A stretch of DNA of 9,372 bases, taken from positions 1 to 9,372 of the forward strand of contig DKBI01000208.1 of assembly GCA_002451175.1 (NCBI GenBank), written 5' to 3'. A model generated the notes under the pieces. It was not told the DNA's origin and searched no databases. It was given only the letters and a program-made list of their open reading frames with translations. How positions within the stretch are numbered: position 1 is the first letter of the stretch; the number at the start of each line of letters is the position of its first letter. Origin of the DNA: Betaproteobacteria bacterium UBA6904 (GTDB lineage: Bacteria; Pseudomonadota; Gammaproteobacteria; Burkholderiales; SG8-39). The position numbers were made by a program, and so were the translations under genes. This document shows, one piece after another, positions 1-6,397 of the stretch.

Positions 1-1376
1 TCGACCGGCGTGGGCGGCACGAAACGATCGGTCGGCAGTGCGACCGCGCCGTCGATCGGCTTCACCAGCCGCGGCGTAATGATGAACAGCAGCTCGCTGC
101 GCTCGTTCTGGAACTCGGTGCTGCGGAACAGCGCGCCGACGACCGGGATTTCCCCAAGACCGGGGAATTTCTTGAGGGCTTCGGTCACGTTGCTCTTGAT
201 CAGCCCGCCGATGGCAAACGTCTGTCCGTCGTAGAGCTGCACCGTCGTGGAGGCGCGGCGCGTCGTGATGGTCGGCAGGATGCTCGTCGTTCCGTTGCCC
301 GTCGTGAATGAAGCGCCGATCTGCGAGAGTTCGGAGACTTCCGGCGTCACGCGCAGGTTGATGCGTCCGCCTTCGAGCACCGTGGGCGTGAATTTCAGTC
401 CGACGCCGAACTCCTTCTCTTCCAGCGTGAAGGCCGCAACGCCGCCGGTGAGACTGCCGCCCTGCGCGACCGGAATGAACACCTTGCCGCCGGCGAGGAA
501 GGCGCCTTCCTGCCCGCTGATCGCCATGATGGTCGGCTCGGCGAGGATCTTCACGAGGCCGTCCCTCAGCTCCGCGTCGAGCGTCAGCGCGTTCGTACTG
601 CCGGAGCGCGTGATGCCGACCACGCCTGCGGCGCCCGTCAGCATGCGCGTCAGCAGCGAAAACGACGTGCGGCCGGAGGTCCCGGTCCACGCCAGCTCGG
701 CGCCCAGCTTGTCGATGACCGTCTTCGCCACCTCGGCGACCTTGACTTCGAGCATGACCTGCATGGGTGCCGTCGTGGACAGCAGGTTGACCACCTTCTT
801 CCCGCCGAACTGCTCGGCGAGATAGACGGCGCGCTGCACGCGGGCGGCATCGGCGACTTTGCCACTCAGCACCAGCGACTCGCCCGCGCCGCTCACCTTG
901 ATGCCGCTTTCATCCGGCATCAGCGTGGACAGGCGGTCCTGCAGGCCCGCGGTGTCCAGGTTGACGAGGATGTCCATGATCGTCGTGCGGCCGGTCTTCG
1001 CCCAGAGGAACACGTTGGTCGCACCGGCCTTCTTGCCGAGCAGATAGACCTCGCGCGGGTTGATGAGCACGACGTCCGCGACCTCGGGATTGCCGACCGA
1101 GATCCGGCTCATGTCCTCCGTCAGCTTGAGCAGGCTCGACTTGCCGGCGGCCAGGTGCATCGGGGGTGCCATTTCGGTCGGCAGGGTCGATGTCGGCGCC
1201 GGCTTGACGGCGACGACCTTGGTGGGAGCCCGCTTCGCCGGTTCGGCGGACTGAGCCGGCAGCGCGCCGATTGCCGCGACCAGCGCGGAGGCAAGGAGCG
1301 CGGCCCGGGTATTCGAAATGTCGAATCGTTGGCTGTCCATGGCTGGGTTTCCATTCATTGCGGTGGAATCGATCAT
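1..1376 (-). CDS. cpaC: Tad/Flp pilus outer-membrane secretin CpaC (RcpA), 3' end cut off by window edge
   Basis: Secretin that forms the outer-membrane channel through which the Flp pilus leaves the cell. 458 residues are visible without a stop. Numbering from the ATG at 1340, there is a signal peptide (hydrophobic stretch about 13-29, likely cleavage after AQSA at 32), an Ala/Pro/Lys-rich linker to about 60, an N-terminal secretin/BON-type region about 62-190 (SVGNPEVADVVLINPREVYL is typical of CpaC), then the secretin beta-domain with the family signature KFPGLGEIPVVGALF at 391-405, followed by LLFIITPRLVKP. Probably only a few tens of residues are missing. Three in-frame ATGs exist, at 1376, 1358 and 1340. 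The one at 1376 overlaps the cpaB stop by 4 nt (ATGA), suggesting translational coupling, and is used here. The one at 1340 gives a more usual signal peptide with a short n-region. None has a strong Shine-Dalgarno. Family assignment is secure; the start is not. Confidence 0.93.
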   Translation of the reverse strand, partial: MIDSTAMNGNPAMDSQRFDISNTRAALLASALVAAIGALPAQSAEPAKRAPTKVVAVKPAPTSTLPTEMAPPMHLAAGKSSLLKLTEDMSRISVGNPEVADVVLINPREVYLLGKKAGATNVFLWAKTGRTTIMDILVNLDTAGLQDRLSTLMPDESGIKVSGAGESLVLSGKVADAARVQRAVYLAEQFGGKKVVNLLSTTAPMQVMLEVKVAEVAKTVIDKLGAELAWTGTSGRTSFSLLTRMLTGAAGVVGITRSGSTNALTLDAELRDGLVKILAEPTIMAISGQEGAFLAGGKVFIPVAQGGSLTGGVAAFTLEEKEFGVGLKFTPTVLEGGRINLRVTPEVSELSQIGASFTTGNGTTSILPTITTRRASTTVQLYDGQTFAIGGLIKSNVTEALKKFPGLGEIPVVGALFRSTEFQNERSELLFIITPRLVKPIDGAVALPTDRFVPPTPV

Positions 1377-2239
1377 GGCGTGTCCGAGACGGGGATCTGC
1401 GACCTGGCCACGCCGCGGATGATCTCGACCTGCTCCTTGTCCTGGGCCGGTGCCGCGGGCTTGCGAGGTGCAGCCCGTCGCACGGGTTGCGCGGCCGGGG
1501 ACGCCTTGTTCACGGGGGCGGCGGTCGGCGCTGCGGGCACCTCGGCTGCGGTCAGCTTGAGCAGATCGCCCCGGCGCACGCCCTTGGTCGCGACCGGCGT
1601 GCGGTCCGTCTGGCTGCGCAGCACGAGCGACAAGGTGCCGACGCTGCGCGCCAGGTCGAGCTTCTCCGCCTGCTCCGGCGTGACCTCGAGCGTGACGGCG
1701 CTCACGACCTTCGGCTTGGTTTCATCGCGCGAGGCCTCCTGCGCGACCGCGAGAACCAGGATCTGCTCGAGCACGATCTTCGCGACGGGCTTGTTCTGAT
1801 CGTCGTGCGCGCTCACCATGATGTCCACCAGATTCCCGGGCAATGCGAAACCGGCGACGCCGATGACTTCGTTGACGCGCACCGTCATGGCCCGCTTGCC
1901 GTCACCGATGACGGCGGAAAGACCGCCCTTGGCCCCGACCGGCGCCAGCTTGACCTCGAGAATGGGTTCGCCCCGGAGCACGCTCGTGTTGAGAACCCGG
2001 GCATCGAGCTTTGCGGGATCGCCGAACACCCCCTTCATGACGGCCGCCTTGGGCCAGTCCGTGACCTGCAGGACTTCCGGGGAGAGCCGGCTCCCCAGGT
2101 CAAGGTCCTTGGCGGCGACCACAACCTTTTCCGTGGCCATTGCCGCCTGCTTGCCGACCCATTGCGCGGCGACGAGCACCGCTACCAGCCCGATCACGAT
2201 CGACATGCCGATCATGACCGTCGCTCTGCTATTGGCCAT
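1373..2239 (-). CDS. cpaB: Flp pilus assembly protein CpaB (RcpC)
   Basis: 288-residue inner-membrane-anchored periplasmic protein that works with the CpaC secretin in Tad pilus assembly. The N-terminus carries one membrane segment (about 8-26) with a short charged leader. A SAF domain follows (about 38-98; VVVAAKDLDLGSRLSPEVLQ, then the usual RGEPI motif at 90-94), and then the RcpC/CpaB core with RAMTVRVNEVIGVAGFALPG (116-135) and a VDIMVS strand. After the core comes an Ala/Pro-rich linker (about 231-266) and the short terminal strand VEIIRGV (271-277) that ends many CpaB proteins. Length is normal for the family. The ATG at 2239 has a good ribosome-binding site (AAAGGA at 2247-2252, 7 nt spacing). 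The stop overlaps a possible cpaC start by 4 nt; a 62-nt gap separates it from cpaA upstream. Confidence 0.95.
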   Translation of the reverse strand: MANSRATVMIGMSIVIGLVAVLVAAQWVGKQAAMATEKVVVAAKDLDLGSRLSPEVLQVTDWPKAAVMKGVFGDPAKLDARVLNTSVLRGEPILEVKLAPVGAKGGLSAVIGDGKRAMTVRVNEVIGVAGFALPGNLVDIMVSAHDDQNKPVAKIVLEQILVLAVAQEASRDETKPKVVSAVTLEVTPEQAEKLDLARSVGTLSLVLRSQTDRTPVATKGVRRGDLLKLTAAEVPAAPTAAPVNKASPAAQPVRRAAPRKPAAPAQDKEQVEIIRGVARSQIPVSDTP

Positions 2240-2301
2240 CTGGTTGTCCTTTCATCATTCGGTTTGGCGTCTGTCGTACTCACGCTGGAGAAGATGGCCC
2301 G

Positions 2302-2832
2302 CTAGGCACCCGCGACGCCGAGGTAGCGAACCAGGAGCTGCAGCGACGTGCCGCCCGCAATGGCGAGAACGAATGGCGCGCGCAAAGCCGTCAGCGGCAT
2401 GTCGGACGGGCTCGGCACCGCTCCGCTGGCCACGCGCGTAACGCTCGCGTAGGCAAACGAACGCAGGTTTGCGAACAACTGCCGGACCACGCCTGCCTTG
2501 AGCGCGTACAGAAAGGCGATCAGCCCGCCGATCGCGAGCGCATAGGCTGCCGCCGCGAAGGTGCCGGACAGGCCGAGCAGGCTGCCAACGGCCGCCATCA
2601 ACTTGACATCGGCCGCGCCCATCGCCCGCAGCGCGTACAGGGGCAGGAACAAGGCCAGCCCCAGGGCGAGCCCGCCGACGGATTGCACGATTCCGATCCC
2701 GCCGGGTGAGACGCCAAGGGCGACGCCGGCGACGGCGCCGGAGAGCGTGAGCCAGTTGGGAATTCGCCGTGACAGCAGATCGAACACGACTGCTGCCAGG
2801 AGAAGTCCACCAAGCACCGCTACGTTGCTCAC
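2302..2832 (-). CDS. cpaA: Prepilin peptidase CpaA/TadV (A24 family)
   Basis: 176-residue polytopic membrane aspartyl protease that removes the leader peptide from the Flp prepilin (and TadE/F-type pseudopilins) at the cytoplasmic face of the inner membrane. Both catalytic aspartates of A24 peptidases are in place: D18 in FDLLSRRIPN and D75 in GAADVKLMAA (the GxxD motif at 72-75). The protein has about five to six hydrophobic segments and lacks the N-terminal zinc-binding methyltransferase domain of PilD, as expected for the short TadV/CpaA form. The start is GTG at 2832; the only nearby ATG (2837) is out of frame and hits a stop after two codons. GAGAGGG lies 6 nt upstream of the GTG. The gene follows flp after a 199-nt gap and precedes cpaB, the standard Tad order. 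Confidence 0.94.
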   Translation of the reverse strand: MSNVAVLGGLLLAAVVFDLLSRRIPNWLTLSGAVAGVALGVSPGGIGIVQSVGGLALGLALFLPLYALRAMGAADVKLMAAVGSLLGLSGTFAAAAYALAIGGLIAFLYALKAGVVRQLFANLRSFAYASVTRVASGAVPSPSDMPLTALRAPFVLAIAGGTSLQLLVRYLGVAGA

Positions 2833-2838
2833 TGCATG

Positions 2839-2845
2839 CCCTCTC
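2839..2845 (-). promoter_or_regulatory. Ribosome-binding site that fixes the GTG start of cpaA
   Basis: On the minus strand GAGAGGG lies 6 nt before the GTG codon at 2832. No in-frame ATG is available nearby, so this purine block is the main reason to accept GTG as the start. Confidence 0.7.
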
Positions 2846-3031
2846 GAAGTTCTGTCGCCGCCGGAGAAATCCAGCCATGCGCCCGGTTACGGGGGGGCGA
2901 GACCACCCTTTGGGCGCCGTCGCGCCGGGCGACCGCGGCCTGTCTGTCGTTGGCGCCGAGGATCCAGCGCCCGCGTCACCAACGCCCCATGTCGCCCAAC
3001 CGACCCGTCCGGTCCGCGCTCGCTGTTGCCC

Positions 3032-3241
3032 CTAGCACTGTCCCGTGACGGCGGTGCACTTCGACGGATCCGACAGGCAGGTCGCGATGTTCGTGAACAG
3101 GCAGTTGATGTTCGTGCCGAGCGTGCTGGCGCCGACAATGATCACGACCGCGATCAGCGCCGCGATCAGCGAGTACTCGATGGCCGTCGCGCCTTCCTCG
3201 TCGTTCCAGAAATTCCTGAGAGCTTGCTTGAGGTTTGTCAT
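3032..3241 (-). CDS. flp: Flp family type IVb pilin, cysteine-rich C-terminus
   Basis: 69-residue major pilin precursor of the Tad pilus. The leader MTNLKQALRNFWNDEEG ends in Gly17. Cleavage by CpaA after Gly17 would leave a mature protein of 52 residues beginning ATAIEY, with the Glu at mature position 5 and the adjacent Tyr that define Flp pilins, followed by a hydrophobic helix (about 24-42). The tail after the helix contains four cysteines (C47, C55, C62 and the last residue C69), which is unusual because most Flp pilins have none. The ATG at 3241 is chosen because GGAG lies 8 nt upstream and gives a leader of normal length; the same frame stays open to an ATG at 3376, but that would add 45 unrelated residues. 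It is first in the pilus operon and probably highly expressed. Family certain; role of the cysteines unknown. Confidence 0.95.
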   Translation of the reverse strand: MTNLKQALRNFWNDEEGATAIEYSLIAALIAVVIIVGASTLGTNINCLFTNIATCLSDPSKCTAVTGQC

Positions 3242-3249
3242 CTGACGAT

Positions 3250-3253
3250 CTCC
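3250..3253 (-). promoter_or_regulatory. Ribosome-binding site of flp
   Basis: GGAG on the minus strand, 8 nt before the ATG at 3241. It supports the short pilin start over the longer in-frame reading from 3376. Confidence 0.7.
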
Positions 3254-3319
3254 GTGACTGTGTGTTGAGGGCTGCACCTTCGTCGCGGACCCCGTGTCGC
3301 CCCTTCTCCCCTGCGTACG

Positions 3320-3342
3320 CGTGCGTCCGACGTCTACGCACG
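3320..3342 (-). repeat. Inverted repeat upstream of flp (7-nt arms, 9-nt loop)
   Basis: CGTGCGT (3320-3326) and ACGCACG (3336-3342) are perfect inverse complements. The 9-nt spacer contains the palindrome GACGTC. The repeat sits about 80-100 nt before the flp start and has no U-run after it on either strand. It could be an operator for a dimeric regulator or a stem in the pilin mRNA leader. The arms are directly visible; function is inference. Confidence 0.5.
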
Positions 3343-3346
3343 AGGC

Positions 3347-3362
3347 TACGCTGCAGCGCGTA
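3347..3362 (-). repeat. Second palindromic element upstream of flp
   Basis: The perfect 10-nt palindrome CGCTGCAGCG occupies 3349-3358, and the arms TACGC (3347-3351) and GCGTA (3358-3362) can also pair. It lies only 4 nt from the neighbouring inverted repeat at 3320-3342. In a GC-rich genome one such palindrome could be chance; two together just upstream of a pilin gene are more suggestive of control. Confidence 0.4.
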
Positions 3363-3412
3363 AGGTGCGTTGACAACTCGCAAGAATCAAACTACGGACA
3401 ACTACTTAGGGA
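3361..3412 (-). promoter_or_regulatory. AT-rich patch, probable promoter region of the flp-cpa operon
   Basis: This stretch is clearly poorer in GC than the rest of the window and is the only space between the ligase operon and flp, so the pilus promoter probably starts here. On the minus strand AGTTGTC occurs twice, 25 nt apart (3403-3397 and 3378-3372), each containing a weak -35-like TTGTC. No convincing -10 box follows at 16-18 nt, and no sigma-54 GG-N10-GC element was found. The exact promoter cannot be placed. Confidence 0.3.
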
Positions 3413-3413
3413 C

Positions 3414-3433
3414 TCGCCGCGAGGGCGCGGCGA
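3414..3433 (-). terminator. Terminator-like hairpin after the acyl-CoA ligase gene
   Basis: Arms TCGCCGCG (3414-3421) and CGCGGCGA (3426-3433) pair perfectly over 8 bp around a 4-nt loop. The hairpin starts 25 nt after the ligase stop codon. On the minus strand the following bases (GTCCCTAAGTAG) contain only scattered T, so it is a weak intrinsic terminator at best. Its position between two functionally distinct operons supports a role in ending or trimming the upstream transcript. Confidence 0.45.
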
Positions 3434-3458
3434 CAGGAACGGCGCGTGCGCTGCGGAG

Positions 3459-4970
3459 CTAGGCGAGCTCGGCGAGCTTCAGCCGCTGCACTTTGCCCGA
3501 CGGCCCCTTCGGCAGCTCGGCGAGAAATCGAAACTGGCGCGGCGTCTTGTAACGACCGAGTTCCGCGAGACAGAATTCGCGCAGCGCCGCTTCGGCCACC
3601 TGCTCGCCGGGCTTGAGCACGATGCAGGCGAGGATGTCCTGTCCGTAATTCGCGTCGGGCACGCCCACCGCGGCCGCCTCGAGCACCGCCGGGTGGCGCA
3701 GCAGCGCCTCGTCGATCTCGCGCGGCGCGATGTTCTCGCCGCCCTTGATGATGAGTTCCTTCAGGCGGCCGGTGATGAAGTAGAAGCCGTCGGCGTCGCG
3801 GTAGCCGAGATCGCCGGTGCGCAGCCAGCCTGCCGCGTCGAACGCCTTCGCCGTCTGTTCCGGCGACTTGTAGTACTGCGCCATGACGTTCGTCCCGCGC
3901 AGGCAGATCTCGCCCGCCGCCTGCGCGCCGAGGACCTCGCCGCTCTCGACGGCGACCACCTTCGCCTCGACGCCGCAGGGCAGCCCGGGCGAGCCGTACT
4001 TGCGGCGCGCCGCGTCCTGCGGGTTGGCGAAGACGATGGACGAGGACTCGGTCATGCCCATGCACTCGATCACCGGGATGCCGAACGTGCGCTCGAAGGC
4101 GCGATGCTGCTCGGGCGGCAGGGGCGCGGAGGCCGAGCGGCCGAAGCGCACGCGTGGAAAACGGTACGCGCGATTCGGCTCGGCCGCGTTCAGCAGGTAG
4201 GCGATGATCGTCGGCACCATGTTGATCCACGTCGCCCCGTGGCGCTCGGCGTGGTCCCACCAGTGCGAGACGCTGAAGCGGTGCGGGGCGATCAGGCTGC
4301 CGCCGGTGACGAACGGCGTGACCGTGGCGATCACCTGGCCGTTGATGTGATACAGCGGCAGCGACGAGAGGACCCGGTCTTGCGGGGTGAGCGCGTGCCA
4401 GCCGCCCACCGCTCTCGCGGCGGCGATCAGGTTGCGATGCGTGAGCAGCGCCCCCTTCGGCGTTCCCGTCGTGCCGGAGGTGTACATGAGCAGCGCCGGA
4501 TCGTCCGCAGAGACTTCCGGCCAGTCGCCGGGGGGCAGCCGCTCCTCCAGGAACAGCGCCGGCGCATCCGGATCGATGACGATGACCTCGATCCGCCGCC
4601 GGACCGCGGCCAGCGCGTCCGCGAGCGGCGCCTCCTGCTCGCGGCAGGTGAACAGCACCTTGCAGTCGCAATGGTCGAGCACGTAGGCGAGCTGCGAGCG
4701 CTGCGCGTGGAGGTTCAACGGCGCGATCACGTAGCCGCCGATCATCGCGCTCAGAAACAGCAGCGCGGTCTGGTAGCCGTTGTGCAGGTACAGGCCGATC
4801 TTGTCGCCGCGCCGCAGCCCCGCGAGCCGGAGCCAGCGCGCCAGCTGCCGCGCCTGGCGGTCGAGCTCCCGGTAGGTGAGTGTGCGCCCGGTTTCGGGCG
4901 CCACCAGCAGGATGCGCTCCGGCTGCCGCGCGACGTGCCGCGCGAGCACGTCGCGGAGCGTCCCGCTCAT
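3459..4970 (-). CDS. sauT: AMP-forming acyl-CoA ligase, probable sulfoacetate-CoA ligase (SauT-like)
   Basis: 503-residue cytoplasmic enzyme of the ANL superfamily, which activates a carboxylate with ATP to an acyl-adenylate and then transfers it to CoA. All core motifs are present: YTSGTTGTPKG (163-173, ATP binding), ECMGMTES (302-309), GWLRTGDLG (381-389, with the ribose-binding Asp387), the hinge and beta-strand region GRLKELIIKGGENI (401-414), and the C-terminal catalytic lysine K493 in PKGPSGKVQR. Its start overlaps the stop of the aldehyde dehydrogenase gene by 4 nt (ATGA) and has no clear ribosome-binding site, suggesting translational coupling. Paired with a SauS-like dehydrogenase, it most likely makes the CoA thioester which that enzyme reduces, as SauT does for sulfoacetate. 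Sequence alone cannot give the substrate: related ligases act on oxalate, coumarate-type and fatty acids. Family assignment is certain; the SauT role is contextual. Confidence 0.85.
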   Translation of the reverse strand: MSGTLRDVLARHVARQPERILLVAPETGRTLTYRELDRQARQLARWLRLAGLRRGDKIGLYLHNGYQTALLFLSAMIGGYVIAPLNLHAQRSQLAYVLDHCDCKVLFTCREQEAPLADALAAVRRRIEVIVIDPDAPALFLEERLPPGDWPEVSADDPALLMYTSGTTGTPKGALLTHRNLIAAARAVGGWHALTPQDRVLSSLPLYHINGQVIATVTPFVTGGSLIAPHRFSVSHWWDHAERHGATWINMVPTIIAYLLNAAEPNRAYRFPRVRFGRSASAPLPPEQHRAFERTFGIPVIECMGMTESSSIVFANPQDAARRKYGSPGLPCGVEAKVVAVESGEVLGAQAAGEICLRGTNVMAQYYKSPEQTAKAFDAAGWLRTGDLGYRDADGFYFITGRLKELIIKGGENIAPREIDEALLRHPAVLEAAAVGVPDANYGQDILACIVLKPGEQVAEAALREFCLAELGRYKTPRQFRFLAELPKGPSGKVQRLKLAELA

Positions 4971-6397
4971 CGGCCGTGCTTGGCGAAGAAGGCGCCGAAG
5001 ATCTCGTCTTCGGCGGGAACCCGCTCGGGAATCACGCGCGCGATGCGCGTGATGTTCAGGAAATGCCGCCAGTGCATGTTGTCGGAGAAACTGTTCCTGC
5101 CCCAGGTCCCGCAGCCCATGGACAGCGAGAACGGCAGGCCGTTGTCGAAACTGCCGCCGGTCGCGATGCAGTGCGCCTGGTTGACGATCACGCGCGCCAC
5201 CGGCAGCTCGAGCGCGAGGCGCATCGCCTGCGCGGCGTCGCGCGAATGCAGGGACACCGAGTGGCCCTTGCCCTGGTAGTCGTAGATCGCGGCGGTGAGG
5301 CGCATCGCCTCGTCGAAGTCGCGCGCCCGGTACACGGCGAGCACCGGCGAGAGTTTCTCGCCCGAGAACGGATGCTGCGCCCCGCTGCCGCTCTCCTCCA
5401 CCATCAGGAATCGCGCCTGGCGCACCGCCTCGCGCTGCAGGCCGGCGAGCGCCGCGATGCGCCCGGCCGATTGCGCCGTCGCCGCGGGCGAGAGCCTGCC
5501 GTGCGGAAACATGAACTTCTGCAACTGCGCTTTCTCAGCGGCGTCGAGCAGCGCACCGCCCGCGGTCGTGAGTGCGGCCAGCGCCGCGTCGTACACCGCC
5601 TCGAGCAGCACCAGCGAATTTTCCGACGAGCAGCTGGTCGCGTGATCGAAGGTCTTCGACAGCGCGATCTTGCGCGCCGCGTCGCCGAGGTCGGCACTCG
5701 CGTCGACGATCGAGACGACGTTGCCCATGCCGACGCCGATCGCCGGCGTGCCGCTCGAATAGGCGGCGCGGATGTTGGCCTGCGAGCCGGTCGCCGCCAC
5801 GAGGTCGGCCTGCCGCATCAGCTCGTGGGTCGCCTCCTTGGTCACCGGCGCCGGGAGCACCTGCACGAGGTGCTCGGGCGCGCCGACCTTGGCGAGTTCT
5901 GCGTGCGTGAACGCCAGCAGCTGGGCGCAGGTGCTGTAGCCCTTCGGCGAGGGCGCCAGGATGATCGCGTTGCGGCATTTCACCGCGTTGATGATCTGGT
6001 TCGCCGGCGTCGCGCCCGGGTTCGTCGAGGGCGTGATCGCCGCCACCACGCCCACCGGCCGCGCGATCTCGGTGACGCCGCGCTCCGGATACTCCGCGAT
6101 CACGCCCACCGTGCGCACCCCGGCCAGGTCGCGCAGCAGGCCGAGCGTCTTGCGGTGATTCTTGGTGATCTTGTCGGCGACGTCGCCCAGCCCGGTGTCC
6201 CGCACCGCGGTCTCGGCGAGTGCGCGGTTGTTCGCGGGCTTCATGATCGCCCAGCCGCAGGCGAGCGTCGCCTCGTCCACGCGCGCCTGTGGCCAGCGCT
6301 CGAACTCCGCCTGCGCGGCGCGCGCGCGCGCGATCAGCGCCGCGACCTGCGCGGCTGCGGATCCGGTTTCCCGTATCGGCGATGTCGGATGGCTCAT
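4967..6397 (-). CDS. sauS: CoA-acylating aldehyde dehydrogenase, probable sulfoacetaldehyde dehydrogenase (SauS-like)
   Basis: 476-residue cytoplasmic NAD(P)-dependent dehydrogenase of the acylating branch, which interconverts an acyl-CoA and its aldehyde. Features seen: the cofactor-region motif ITPSTNP (121-127), the glycine-rich ATGSQANIRAAYSSG (202-216), the catalytic cysteine C256 within ATSCSSENS, and a C-terminal block GCGTWGRNSFSDN (428-440) typical of acetaldehyde/sulfoacetaldehyde acylating enzymes. It stands alone, without the alcohol dehydrogenase half of AdhE. The catalytic-cysteine context and the partnership with a CoA ligase match SauS of the sulfoacetate pathway, where sulfoacetyl-CoA is reduced to sulfoacetaldehyde. 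The ATG overlaps the tctA stop by 4 nt and the gene's own stop overlaps the ligase start by 4 nt. A (CG)7 run at 6319-6332 encodes part of the Ala/Arg-rich N-terminal helix. Acylating aldehyde dehydrogenase is secure; the substrate is inferred from family resemblance recalled without a search. Confidence 0.85.
   Translation of the reverse strand: MSHPTSPIRETGSAAAQVAALIARARAAQAEFERWPQARVDEATLACGWAIMKPANNRALAETAVRDTGLGDVADKITKNHRKTLGLLRDLAGVRTVGVIAEYPERGVTEIARPVGVVAAITPSTNPGATPANQIINAVKCRNAIILAPSPKGYSTCAQLLAFTHAELAKVGAPEHLVQVLPAPVTKEATHELMRQADLVAATGSQANIRAAYSSGTPAIGVGMGNVVSIVDASADLGDAARKIALSKTFDHATSCSSENSLVLLEAVYDAALAALTTAGGALLDAAEKAQLQKFMFPHGRLSPAATAQSAGRIAALAGLQREAVRQARFLMVEESGSGAQHPFSGEKLSPVLAVYRARDFDEAMRLTAAIYDYQGKGHSVSLHSRDAAQAMRLALELPVARVIVNQAHCIATGGSFDNGLPFSLSMGCGTWGRNSFSDNMHWRHFLNITRIARVIPERVPAEDEIFGAFFAKHGR

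Noticed and set aside
2255..2878. Minus-strand frame of 207 codons overlapping cpaA
   Set aside because: Arg-rich and motif-free, while the cpaA frame contains both catalytic aspartates and membrane segments.
3242..3376. N-terminal extension of the pilin to an ATG at 3376
   Set aside because: It would add 45 hydrophilic residues before the prepilin leader, unlike any Flp leader, and ignores the GGAG correctly spaced before the ATG at 3241.
3294..5279. Long plus-strand open frame of 661 codons antisense to the acyl-CoA ligase and part of the dehydrogenase gene
   Set aside because: It is Arg/Ala/His-rich with no domain signature and lies opposite genes with complete catalytic motifs. Long antisense frames are common in very GC-rich coding DNA.
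6319..6332. (CG)7 alternating run, a potential Z-DNA or slippage site
   Set aside because: It lies within the dehydrogenase coding sequence and simply encodes an Ala-Arg repeat in a GC-rich gene; no frameshift is present.
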